The notes: generated by a model from the letters alone, not told the origin. A stretch of DNA of 21,284 bases from JAEUPI01 sp035764445 (GCA_035764445.1 DASTZF010000036.1:1-21284), one strand, 5' to 3'. Shown: positions 1 through 6,363, counted from the first letter of the stretch. A program made the numbers and translations.

Positions 1-479
1 CGATCGTGCTGACCACCGGCAACAAGAGCGAGATGGCCACCGGCTACTGCACGCTGTACGGCGACATGGCCGGCGGCTTCGCGGTCATCAAGGACGTCGC
101 CAAGACGCTGGTCTACCGGTTGGCGACCTGGAAGAATCAGCAGCCGAACCGCCGCGCCGACGGCAGTGTCGGCCCGGTGATTCCGGAGCGCATCATCACG
201 CGCGCACCGTCGGCCGAGCTGCGGCCCAACCAGACCGACCAGGACAGCCTGCCGCCGTACGAGGTGCTCGACGCGATCCTCGCGCGCTACATGGAAGAGG
301 ACGAGAGCATCGAGCAGATCGTTGCTGCCGGATTCGCGCGCACCGACGTGGAGCGCGTGACGCGCCTCATCAAGGTGAACGAGTACAAGCGTCGCCAGGC
401 TCCGATCGGCATCCGCATCACCCACCGCGCGTTCGGCCGGGACTGGCGCTACCCCATCACGTCGAAGTTCCGTGCTTAA
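1..479 (+). CDS. nadE: NAD+ synthetase, C-terminal part (5' end outside window)
   Basis: NAD+ synthetase makes NAD+ from nicotinic acid adenine dinucleotide with ATP and ammonia; the long form takes the ammonia from glutamine. The visible frame (codons starting at base 3) runs about 158 residues to a TAA at 477-479. It begins inside the synthetase domain: TTGNKSEMATGY is the conserved segment after the ATP site, followed by YGDMAGGFAVIKDV. The tail ending DWRYPITSKFRA is typical of the glutamine-dependent enzymes of Proteobacteria, in which an N-terminal nitrilase-like glutaminase domain would lie upstream, outside this window. The GTG at base 6 is internal, not a start. The next gene, glnB, follows 37 bp later on the same strand, so the two are probably cotranscribed. 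The family is sure; the glutaminase domain is inferred. Confidence 0.93.
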   Translation, partial: IVLTTGNKSEMATGYCTLYGDMAGGFAVIKDVAKTLVYRLATWKNQQPNRRADGSVGPVIPERIITRAPSAELRPNQTDQDSLPPYEVLDAILARYMEEDESIEQIVAAGFARTDVERVTRLIKVNEYKRRQAPIGIRITHRAFGRDWRYPITSKFRA

Positions 480-516
480 ATGTGAGCGACGTGCATCGCC
501 GGAGCTGGAGCCACCC

Positions 517-855
517 ATGAAGCAGATCACCGCGATCATCAAGCCGTTCAAGCTCGAGGAGGTCCGCGAGGCGCTGGCCGAAGTCGGCGTGTCCGGGCTG
601 ACGGTCACGGAGGTCAAGGGCTTCGGTCGACAGAAGGGGCACACCGAGCTGTATCGCGGCGCTGAGTACGTGGTCGACTTCCTACCGAAGGTGAAGATCG
701 AGGTGGTGGTGAAGGACGGCGAGGTCGATCGCTGCATCGATGCGATCGTCAAGGCCGCCAAGACCGGCAAGATCGGCGACGGCAAGATCTTCGTGACCGC
801 GGTCGAGCAAGTGGTGCGCATCCGCACCGGCGAAACCGACGAGGCCGCGGTCTGA
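517..855 (+). CDS. glnB: Nitrogen regulatory protein PII
   Basis: PII is a small trimeric signal protein that binds ATP, ADP and 2-oxoglutarate and reports nitrogen and carbon status to enzymes and transporters. The protein is 112 residues, the normal length. The T-loop carries Tyr51 (RGAEYVVDF), the site uridylylated by GlnD. The B-loop is seen as TGKIGDGKIF near residues 83-92. Asp54 favours GlnB over GlnK, and no amtB gene lies next to it, which also favours GlnB. I chose the ATG at 517 over upstream codons because the protein then begins MKQITAIIKPFKLEEV, the classic PII start, and purine-rich GGAG lies just upstream (507-510). It follows nadE by 37 bp and ends 20 bp before a convergent gene. 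Confidence 0.96.
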   Translation: MKQITAIIKPFKLEEVREALAEVGVSGLTVTEVKGFGRQKGHTELYRGAEYVVDFLPKVKIEVVVKDGEVDRCIDAIVKAAKTGKIGDGKIFVTAVEQVVRIRTGETDEAAV

Positions 856-875
856 CGGCCAGCGTTTAGCGCACG

Positions 876-1466
876 CTAGATGCGCCGCAGGTCGTCTGCG
901 GCCGCCGGGCTCGCGGCCAGCGCAGCGATCTCGTCGAGCAAGTCCTCGGGCGACTCGCGCAGCGTGATCATGGCGAGTTGGTCGGCGGTGACGAACCCGT
1001 TCTCTTCAGCCTGGCGCACCATCGACAGCAAGGGTTGGAAATAGCCGCCGACGTCGAGCAGGCCAATCGGCCGCTGGTGGTACCCGAGGTGGCGCCAGCT
1101 CCATACCTCGAACAACTCCTCGAACGTGCCGATACCGCCGGGCAGCGCGATGAACGCGTTGCAGTGCTCGGACATCAGCCGCTTGCGCTCGTGCATCGTG
1201 TCGACCACCTGCAGGCGGGTCAGCCGGTGGTGGCCGACTTCGCGCTGCATCAGCGATTGCGGAATCACACCGTCGACCGCGGCGCCCGCGGCGAGTGCCG
1301 CGTCGGCCAGTGCGCCCATCAGACCGACACGACCACCTCCATAGACGAGGTGCCAGCCGCGACGGCCGATGGCCGTGCCCATCTGCCGCGCGCTGCGCAT
1401 GAACGCGGGGTCGGAGCCGGGGCGCGATCCGCAGTAGACGCAGAGCCGGAACGGCGCTGCCGTCAT
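876..1466 (-). CDS. LOG-family nucleoside 5'-monophosphate phosphoribohydrolase
   Basis: A 196-residue protein of the LOG family (TIGR00730-like, often mislabelled lysine decarboxylase). Characterised members cleave nucleoside or cytokinin 5'-monophosphates into base plus ribose 5-phosphate in the cytoplasm. The motifs are visible: a Rossmann start CVYCGS (9-14), YGGGRVGLMG (42-51), MHERKRLM (91-98) and the signature PGGIGTFEE (109-117), which holds the catalytic Arg/Glu set. The natural substrate is unknown; plant-type cytokinin activation is possible but not implied. The ATG at 1466-1464 overlaps the stop of dgkA as ATGA, so it should be translated by coupling. It is the last gene of the minus-strand sigma-factor operon and faces glnB across 20 bp. 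A weak AGCGT/ACGCT dyad (861-877) spans the gap, without a T-tract. Confidence 0.9.
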   Translation of the reverse strand: MTAAPFRLCVYCGSRPGSDPAFMRSARQMGTAIGRRGWHLVYGGGRVGLMGALADAALAAGAAVDGVIPQSLMQREVGHHRLTRLQVVDTMHERKRLMSEHCNAFIALPGGIGTFEELFEVWSWRHLGYHQRPIGLLDVGGYFQPLLSMVRQAEENGFVTADQLAMITLRESPEDLLDEIAALAASPAAADDLRRI

Positions 1467-1846
1467 GTGGCCGCCCAACGCTGCCACAACGCCGCGCACC
1501 ACAGCGCGCCGCAGGTGATCAACGAAAGCATCACCGCGGCGCTGCCAATGTCCTTGGCGCGCTTGGACAACGGATGCAGGTCGGAAGACACGCGGTCGAC
1601 CACCGCCTCGATCGCCGAGTTGAGCAACTCGACGATCAGCACGCCCATCACCGAACCCGCCAGCAAGGCCACCTCGATCCAGGTGCGTCCGACCCACCAT
1701 GCGGCCGGCAGCATCAGCACGGCCAGCACGCATTCTTGGCGAAAGGCACTCTCGTGGCGCCACGCGGCGGTCAGGCCGGCGATCGAGTACCCGGTTGCGT
1801 GGACGATGCGCTGCATGCCACTGCGAAGCTTTTGCGGGTGCGTCAT
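1463..1846 (-). CDS. dgkA: Diacylglycerol kinase (prokaryotic DgkA type)
   Basis: This small integral inner-membrane enzyme phosphorylates diacylglycerol to phosphatidic acid, recycling the diacylglycerol left when phospholipid head groups are used for periplasmic glycans or lipid A. The protein has 127 residues (E. coli DgkA is about 122). The signature VELLNSAIEAVVDR lies at 72-85, with the catalytic and metal-ligand glutamates as Glu73 and Glu80, followed by LSKRAKDIGSAAV (93-105). Three membrane segments are visible, near 38-53, 57-75 and 103-120. The ATG at 1846 was chosen because it starts the conserved part and overlaps the stop of the RDD gene as ATGA; a longer frame to 1924 would run far into that gene. 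Its stop overlaps the LOG start. Confidence 0.93.
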   Translation of the reverse strand: MTHPQKLRSGMQRIVHATGYSIAGLTAAWRHESAFRQECVLAVLMLPAAWWVGRTWIEVALLAGSVMGVLIVELLNSAIEAVVDRVSSDLHPLSKRAKDIGSAAVMLSLITCGALWCAALWQRWAAT

Positions 1847-2385
1847 GCCCGCAATTGTGCCGGCGTGGCCGGGACCTCCCGGGTGTCGACCAGACAGGTG
1901 CCGCACAGCACGTCGTGCAGCCACTGCTTATCGGCGCGCAGGCGCGCCAGCAGCGCATACGACAGCATGCCCACGACCACCATCAGGCCCATGAACCCCA
2001 CGCTCTGGATGCCAGCAGCATGCGCAGAGGCGAGGGCGGGCAGGAACCACAACCAGCTGGCGACGTAGCGCGCCACCGCCCGCATGAGCCTGGGTGCGCG
2101 ACCATCTGCCGCCTGCACCCGGATGTGCCAGGTCTTCATGGCCAGCGTCTGGCCGCCGGTGGACCACAGACCGGCAAAGTAGGCGCCTAGCACGACGAAC
2201 AGGAACACCTGCAGACCGGTGTTGCCCTGCAGCGCGTGGCGCTGGTTGGTCAGCATGCCGTACGCGAGCGCGGCCACCATGACGACGCCGAACAGCAAGA
2301 CGGCTTCGTACACCATGCAGGCCAGCCGGCGCCGAATGCTCGGCGCGCGCGCAGCCGCCGCTGCCGGCGGCATGCCGGACGTCAT
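1843..2385 (-). CDS. RDD family membrane protein
   Basis: A 180-residue inner-membrane protein of the RDD family (named for one Arg and two Asp that are conserved). The function of most members is unknown; some are linked to ion transport. Hydrophobic segments lie near 25-44, 58-74 and 105-146. The N-terminal arginine cluster SIRRRLACMVYE (16-27) precedes the first segment, GGQTLAMKTWHIRV (77-90) is the typical middle loop, and the end has WLHDVLCGTCLVDTR (155-169), the conserved HDxxxGT-like close of the domain. The start at 2385 overlaps the stop of the DUF3106 gene as ATGA, and its own stop overlaps dgkA the same way. The family is confident; the specific role is not known. Confidence 0.88.
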   Translation of the reverse strand: MTSGMPPAAAAARAPSIRRRLACMVYEAVLLFGVVMVAALAYGMLTNQRHALQGNTGLQVFLFVVLGAYFAGLWSTGGQTLAMKTWHIRVQAADGRAPRLMRAVARYVASWLWFLPALASAHAAGIQSVGFMGLMVVVGMLSYALLARLRADKQWLHDVLCGTCLVDTREVPATPAQLRA

Positions 2386-3152
2386 TGGTGGTTGGCGGGC
2401 GCCGACGCGGGAGAGCGCACGCCCGCGCTTTGGGTGCCGCGCTGGGGCAGCAGCGTGTTGCGGTCGACCATGCCGGGCGTGGCGGCGATCTTCGGCAGGC
2501 CGGCCTGCTGGTGTGCCGGCGGTGCGGGCTGGCGCGTGACCAGCGTGGTGGTGGCCCCAGGCGCCGCCTGCACCACGGTGGGCGCCACCGGTTTGACTGG
2601 CGGCGCCGACAGCGACGGGTTGGCGACGATGTTGCGCTTGCTCGACGGTTCGGGCGTGGGCTTACCGGCCGGCTCGGTGCCCTTGGTCGCGGCACGGCTG
2701 GCCAGCGCCTTGCGCTCGCTCTCGGGCAGCGCGCGGTACGCCTCCCACTGGTCGTGCCGCTCCTGCTGGGGCAGTTGCTTGACCTGCTGGAAATTCGCCC
2801 TGGCCTGGGCGCGTTCCTGCGGGCTCAGCCGCGCCCATTCGGTCATGCGGGCCTGGAGACGCTGCTGGTCATCGGGCGGCATCTTGGGGTAACGGGCGGC
2901 CAGTTCCAGCCACTTGGCCTTGCGCGGACCATCGATCGACGGCCAGTCGTTTTGCAGCGGCGCCAGGATCGCGCGCTGTTCAGCAGACAGCGATGTCCAA
3001 CTGGGGCCAGGGGCATCGCCGGTGCGCTTGACCGGCAGTGGCTGCGGCTGCGCCGCCGCAGAGATCCCGGTCAGGAGAACGGCCGCCGCAAGCAGCAACG
3101 GCCGCAGCCGGGACACGGCGGGCGGCCCTTGACGGTGCTCGGGCAAGGTCAT
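2382..3152 (-). CDS. DUF3106 domain protein, probably exported
   Basis: A 256-residue protein with an N-terminal signal peptide: basic residues near 15-17, a hydrophobic core (RPLLLAAAVLLTGISAAA, 17-34) and likely cleavage after Ala34, so the mature part should be periplasmic. Residues 50-155 carry repeats of the DUF3106 type, rich in Trp, Arg and Gln, with segments such as LSAEQRAILAPLQNDW (55-70), WLELAARYPKMPP (81-93) and WARLSPQERAQAR (106-118). These look like short helical repeats. The remaining ~100 residues are rich in Pro, Ala and Thr and probably disordered. The ATG at 3152 was chosen over a frame open to 3350 because it gives the signal peptide and overlaps the upstream stop as ATGA. 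The function is unknown; the location suggests an envelope partner of the sigma-factor system. Confidence 0.82.
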   Translation of the reverse strand: MTLPEHRQGPPAVSRLRPLLLAAAVLLTGISAAAQPQPLPVKRTGDAPGPSWTSLSAEQRAILAPLQNDWPSIDGPRKAKWLELAARYPKMPPDDQQRLQARMTEWARLSPQERAQARANFQQVKQLPQQERHDQWEAYRALPESERKALASRAATKGTEPAGKPTPEPSSKRNIVANPSLSAPPVKPVAPTVVQAAPGATTTLVTRQPAPPAHQQAGLPKIAATPGMVDRNTLLPQRGTQSAGVRSPASAPANHQ

Positions 3153-3607
3153 TCCACCGAGCGCGGCGACTTCAGGAATTCGGTGAATCCCGGGTCGCTG
3201 TAAGCCTGGGGCGGCAGGTCGTCGGTCAGGAGGGCCGCGTCGATTTCGGCGGCCGCGCGGATTTGCTGGTCGACGTAACTGCGCTGGATGAGCAGCAACC
3301 CGACCAGCAACAGCGCCAGCGGCGCCATCGACGCCAGTCGCAGCCACCACGACGGCGGGCCCGACATCACCAGCGTACCGCCGCGCTGCACCTGGTATGC
3401 CGGTGCAGCGCTGAGCTTGCGCAGTTCACGCGCGCGGTCGACCGCGCGTTCCCGAGCCACACGCAGCCGCTCGGCGACGTCGTGGGGCAACTCGTCGGCG
3501 CGCCGGGTCAGCACATTGGCGATGCGACGGCCAGCCCTGGCCTCCAGCGCCTCCTGATGCGGGGCCGGCCTTGAGGCATTGAGCAACGTTCTTCGCAAGC
3601 CGTTCAT
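3149..3607 (-). CDS. DUF3619 family single-pass membrane protein
   Basis: A 152-residue protein matching the DUF3619 family found in Betaproteobacteria. Residues 1-65 are charged and probably cytoplasmic (EARAGRRIANVLTRRADELP, 22-41, then Arg-rich helices). One hydrophobic segment, about residues 90-108, should span the inner membrane, and the ~45-residue tail would be periplasmic. This is the topology of many anti-sigma factors, and the gene lies directly after a sigma factor with a four-base ATGA overlap. I infer, without proof, that it could hold or tune that sigma factor; there is no recognisable zinc-binding HxxxCxxC anti-sigma motif. The family call rests on memory of this gene neighbourhood and the sequence pattern. 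Confidence 0.78.
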   Translation of the reverse strand: MNGLRRTLLNASRPAPHQEALEARAGRRIANVLTRRADELPHDVAERLRVARERAVDRARELRKLSAAPAYQVQRGGTLVMSGPPSWWLRLASMAPLALLLVGLLLIQRSYVDQQIRAAAEIDAALLTDDLPPQAYSDPGFTEFLKSPRSVE

Positions 3608-4170
3608 GGTGTGATTCCCTTGGCTCTCAAGGCCTTCGCCAATGCATGAACCGCCCTGGAACAGTGGGTTTTAACGCTGCCCTCGGAACAACCCATGACG
3701 GCGGCCGTTTCGGCCACGTCGAGTTCCTCCCAGTAACGAAGGAGGAACGCCTCGCGTTGACGCTGCGGCAACTGGGTGACCTCCTCTTCGATCACTAGCA
3801 GGATCTGGGCCCGCCCAACGCTGTCGGCGGCGCTCTCGGTGCCGATGGTGTCGTCGGCGAGTTGCAGAGTCTCCAGCAGATCGAAGTCGCCGCCCTCGGT
3901 GTCGGTCTCGAACTCCGAGAAGTTTTGCACCACCGCGTTGCGCACCCGCTGGCGCCGGAACCAGTCCATGGTGGCGTTGGACAGGATGCGCTGGAACAGC
4001 AACGGCAGCTCGGCCAGCGGCCGGTCCGCGTACTTTTCAGCCAGCCGGATCATCGAATCCTGCACGATATCCAGTGCCGCTTCGTCGTCGCGCACGGCGA
4101 AGGCCGTCCTCTTGAAGGCCCGCCTTTCGACACTCTTCAGAAAGTCGGACAGTTCGAGATCGGTCGCCAA
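3604..4170 (-). CDS. RNA polymerase sigma factor, ECF/RpoE-like (TTG start)
   Basis: A 188-residue sigma-70-family protein of ECF size, which would direct RNA polymerase to a special promoter set. Region 2 is seen at about 22-75 (DEAALDIVQDSMIRLAEKY, then LFQRILSNATMDWFRRQ), and region 4 at about 130-182, with the helix-turn-helix DVAETAAVMGCSEGSVKTHC. An acidic linker joins them. No ATG fits: the first codon of the conserved start is TTG (4170-4168), an in-frame TAA lies at 4221-4219, and the next in-frame Met is around residue 40, inside region 2. No clear Shine-Dalgarno is seen, so initiation may be weak. It heads the operon, its stop overlaps the DUF3619 start as ATGA, and its promoter is divergent from ilvB. 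Target genes cannot be told from sequence. Confidence 0.9.
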   Translation of the reverse strand: MATDLELSDFLKSVERRAFKRTAFAVRDDEAALDIVQDSMIRLAEKYADRPLAELPLLFQRILSNATMDWFRRQRVRNAVVQNFSEFETDTEGGDFDLLETLQLADDTIGTESAADSVGRAQILLVIEEEVTQLPQRQREAFLLRYWEELDVAETAAVMGCSEGSVKTHCSRAVHALAKALRAKGITP

Positions 4171-4217
4171 AGTGCGCTGAGACCGGCGCCCGAGCCCCGG
4201 CTTTTTTGGGCGGCGCG

Positions 4218-4226
4218 ATTATCGCA
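4218..4226 (-). promoter_or_regulatory. Candidate extended -10 promoter of the sigma-factor operon
   Basis: Read on the minus strand, TGCGATAAT fits the extended -10 form TGnTATAAT with one mismatch in the hexamer. No good -35 element sits 17 bp upstream, as is common for extended -10 promoters. Transcription would start near 4211, giving a leader of about 40 bases before the TTG start codon at 4170. Assignment is by pattern only. Confidence 0.45.
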
Positions 4227-4234
4227 TCGGGCTT

Positions 4235-4257
4235 TCCCGCGCCCCGGGGTAGCGGGA
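4235..4257. promoter_or_regulatory. Inverted repeat between the divergent sigma-operon and ilvB promoters
   Basis: Perfect arms TCCCGC (4235-4240) and GCGGGA (4252-4257) flank 11 bases that hold the palindrome CCCCGGGG (4242-4249). The dyad covers the -35 positions of both divergent candidate promoters, a place where a bound regulator could act on both. The regulator is unknown, and G+C-rich DNA gives some such repeats by chance. Confidence 0.4.
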
Positions 4258-4271
4258 CCGCGCATCCGCAG

Positions 4272-4280
4272 TGACATAAT
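4272..4280 (+). promoter_or_regulatory. Candidate extended -10 promoter of ilvB
   Basis: TGACATAAT matches the extended -10 form TGnTATAAT with one mismatch. The -35 position (4252-4257) has no TTGACA-like hexamer. The start of transcription would be near 4287, giving ilvB a leader of about 140 bases. This is the only good -10 I see upstream of ilvB on the plus strand. Confidence 0.5.
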
Positions 4281-4311
4281 GCTGCTTCGCACAACGCTCT
4301 TTGGGTCATGA

Positions 4312-4335
4312 GCAGCGTCCGACAGCGGAACGCTG
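4312..4335 (+). promoter_or_regulatory. Strong hairpin in the ilvB mRNA leader
   Basis: GCAGCGTCCG (4312-4321) pairs with CGGAACGCTGC (4325-4335) around the loop ACAG. This makes a ten-pair stem with a single bulged A, too regular to dismiss. No T-tract follows, so it is not a simple terminator. The left arm can also pair with upstream GCTGCT (4281-4286) if transcription starts further upstream. It may affect ilvB mRNA stability or translation; its role is not known. Confidence 0.45.
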
Positions 4336-4392
4336 CACCATGCACCGCGCAGGCTCCGAGTCCACCTCACAAGGGTGCGAGGAGGGGCACCG

Positions 4393-4407
4393 ATGGTTTT
4401 TCGTTAG
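4393..4407 (+). other. Possible four-codon upstream ORF before ilvB
   Basis: ATG GTT TTT CGT TAG (Met-Val-Phe-Arg-stop) follows a full AGGAGG Shine-Dalgarno (4380-4385) at an ideal 7-base gap. It ends 21 bases before the ilvB start. The AGGAGG here is a better ribosome site than the one directly before ilvB. It may be a minimal upstream ORF affecting ilvB translation, or a chance match. No coding evidence is possible at this length. Confidence 0.3.
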
Positions 4408-4428
4408 AGAAATTCACAGAGGTTCGAT

Positions 4429-6210
4429 ATGGACATGTCTGCTGCGGAGATCAAGCGCGCCGCAACGGTGCCGCCGCAAACCAACTCAGCTGGCGCCGAG
4501 GTCATCAACGGCGCCGAAATCATCGTTCGCTGCCTGCAAGCCGAAGGGGTCAAGTACCTCTGGGGCTACCCCGGTGGAGCGGTGCTCTACATCTACGACG
4601 CGCTGTACAAGCAGCAGGGCATCGAGCACGTGCTTGTGCGCCACGAGCAGGCTGCCGTGCACGCCGCCGACGGCTACGCGCGAGCTACCGGCGAGGTCGG
4701 CGTTGCGCTGGTCACGTCGGGGCCGGGAGTCACGAACGCGGTGACGGGCATCGCCACCGCGTACATGGACTCGATCCCGATGGTGATCGTCACCGGCCAA
4801 GTGCCGACGCCGGCGATCGGCCTCGACGCCTTTCAGGAGTGCGATACCGTCGGCATCACGCGGCCCGTGGTCAAGCACAACTTCCTGGTCAAGGACGTGC
4901 GCGACCTCGCGCTGACGATGAAGAAGGCGTTCCACATCGCACGCACGGGGCGTCCTGGCCCGGTGGTGGTCGATGTGCCGAAGGATGTGTCGTTGCACAC
5001 CGCGCCGTTCAGCTACCCCGCTCGCATCGAGATGCGCTCGTACAACCCGGTGCGCAAGGGCCACGGCGGGCAGATCCGAAAGGCGGTGCAGTTGCTGCTG
5101 CAGGCCAAGCGTCCGTACATCTATTCGGGTGGCGGCGTGGTCATTGGCAACGCCGCGGCCGAGTTGCGCGAGCTATCCGACTGGCTCGGCTTCCCCTGCA
5201 CCAACACGCTGATGGGCTTGGGCGCCACGCCGGCGGGCGACCCCAAGTTCCTCGGCATGCTCGGCATGCACGGTACCTATGAAGCCAACATGACGATGCA
5301 GAATTGCGACGTGCTGCTCGCCGTGGGGGCGCGCTTCGACGACCGCGTGATCGGCAACCCGAAGCACTTCGCGTCGGTCGAGCGCAAGATCGTGCACATC
5401 GACATCGATCCGTCGTCGATCTCCAAGCGCGTGCGCGTCGACATCCCGATCGTCGGCGACGTGAAGGACGTGCTGCGCGAGCTGATCGACCAGCTGAAGG
5501 AGACCCAGGCCAAACCCGACGCGACGGCGTTGTCGGGCTGGTGGAGCCAAATCAACGAGTGGCGCAAGCGCGAGTGCCTGACCTACCGGCGCAGCAGCGA
5601 GGTCATCAAGCCGCAGCAGGTGGTCGAGACGCTGTGGCAGCTCACGCGCGACAGCGACGTCTACATCACGTCCGACGTCGGGCAACATCAGATGTGGGCC
5701 GCGCAGTTCTACGGCTTCAAGGAACCGCGCCGCTGGATCAACTCCGGTGGCCTCGGCACGATGGGCGTTGGCCTGCCGTACGCCATGGGTATCAAGCTCG
5801 CCAAGCCGCAGGCCGACGTGTTCTGCGTCACCGGCGAAGGCTCGATCCAGATGTGCATCCAGGAGCTTTCGACCTGCGCGCAGTACAAGACGCCGGTGAA
5901 GATCGTGTCGCTGAACAACCGCTACCTCGGCATGGTGCGGCAGTGGCAGGAGCTCGACTACGGCGGCCGCTACTCGCACAGCTACATGGACGCGCTGCCC
6001 GACTTCGTCAAGCTGGCCGAGGCGTACGGCCATGTCGGCCTGCTGGTCGAGAAGCCCTCCGACGTCGAACCTGCGCTGCGCGAGGCGATCAAGCTGAAGG
6101 ACCGCACCGTCTTCCTCGACTTCCGTACCGATCCGACCGAGAACGTCTGGCCGATGGTGCAGGCAGGCAAGGGCATCACCGAGATGTTGCTCGGTTCCGA
6201 GGACCTCTGA
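4429..6210 (+). CDS. ilvB: Acetolactate synthase, catalytic subunit
   Basis: This thiamine-diphosphate enzyme joins two pyruvates to 2-acetolactate, or pyruvate and 2-ketobutyrate to acetohydroxybutyrate, the first common step of valine, leucine and isoleucine synthesis. The protein has 593 residues, with the usual three domains. The ThDP-activating Glu is Glu73 (RHEQAAVHAADGYAR), the middle FAD/Rossmann-like domain spans about 210-350, and the C-terminal ThDP/Mg site is GEGSIQM (469-475), ending in NN. The usual GDG is GEG here, a form I believe is shared by related Betaproteobacteria. The N-terminal ~25 residues are an extension relative to E. coli IlvI. The ATG at 4429 has AGAGG (4418-4422) six bases before it. 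It needs the small subunit encoded next (ilvN). The name ilvI would also be acceptable. Confidence 0.97.
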   Translation: MDMSAAEIKRAATVPPQTNSAGAEVINGAEIIVRCLQAEGVKYLWGYPGGAVLYIYDALYKQQGIEHVLVRHEQAAVHAADGYARATGEVGVALVTSGPGVTNAVTGIATAYMDSIPMVIVTGQVPTPAIGLDAFQECDTVGITRPVVKHNFLVKDVRDLALTMKKAFHIARTGRPGPVVVDVPKDVSLHTAPFSYPARIEMRSYNPVRKGHGGQIRKAVQLLLQAKRPYIYSGGGVVIGNAAAELRELSDWLGFPCTNTLMGLGATPAGDPKFLGMLGMHGTYEANMTMQNCDVLLAVGARFDDRVIGNPKHFASVERKIVHIDIDPSSISKRVRVDIPIVGDVKDVLRELIDQLKETQAKPDATALSGWWSQINEWRKRECLTYRRSSEVIKPQQVVETLWQLTRDSDVYITSDVGQHQMWAAQFYGFKEPRRWINSGGLGTMGVGLPYAMGIKLAKPQADVFCVTGEGSIQMCIQELSTCAQYKTPVKIVSLNNRYLGMVRQWQELDYGGRYSHSYMDALPDFVKLAEAYGHVGLLVEKPSDVEPALREAIKLKDRTVFLDFRTDPTENVWPMVQAGKGITEMLLGSEDL

Positions 6211-6363
6211 GGCTGCGGCGGCCGGCCGGCGGCGCTTACCGGCGCCGGCGGTGCGGTCGCGCGGAACCCGGGGTTCGATTCGCAAACGACTGACTTCGAA
6301 GATCGTGACCAAGGCCCGGCGGTCACCGCCGCCGGTGCCGAAGAGTCCGAAGGACGAAACGAC
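6211..6363 (+). promoter_or_regulatory. 153-bp ilvB-ilvN spacer rich in hairpins
   Basis: The gap is long for two subunits of one enzyme and holds several inverted repeats: CCGGCG/CGCCGG around 6225-6250, GAACC/GGTTC with loop CGG (6264-6276), the palindrome CTTCGAAG (6294-6301) and CGGCGGT/ACCGCCG (6317-6331). No T-tract follows any of them. An 'ilvH' RNA motif upstream of the acetolactate synthase small-subunit gene has been described in Betaproteobacteria from comparative genomics. I cannot tell from one sequence whether this is that motif. The ilvN ribosome site AAGGA (6350-6354) closes the region. Confidence 0.35.

Noticed and set aside
861..877. AGCGT/ACGCT dyad between the convergent glnB and LOG genes as a bidirectional terminator
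   Set aside because: A five-pair stem with no T-tract on either strand, and partly inside the LOG stop codon. Too weak to list as a feature.
1843..1924. Longer dgkA reading frame starting at 1924
   Set aside because: The extra 26 residues lie inside the RDD gene and do not look like DgkA. The ATG at 1846 matches family length and the operon's overlap pattern.
4308..5282. 324-codon plus-strand frame starting in the ilvB leader
   Set aside because: It is out of frame with ilvB over most of its length and reads as Arg/Ala-rich noise. The ilvB frame has full family motifs.
6264..6281. GGTTCGATTC resembling a tRNA T-arm
   Set aside because: The flanking bases do not form the required five-pair T-stem, and no acceptor, D or anticodon arm can be built around it.
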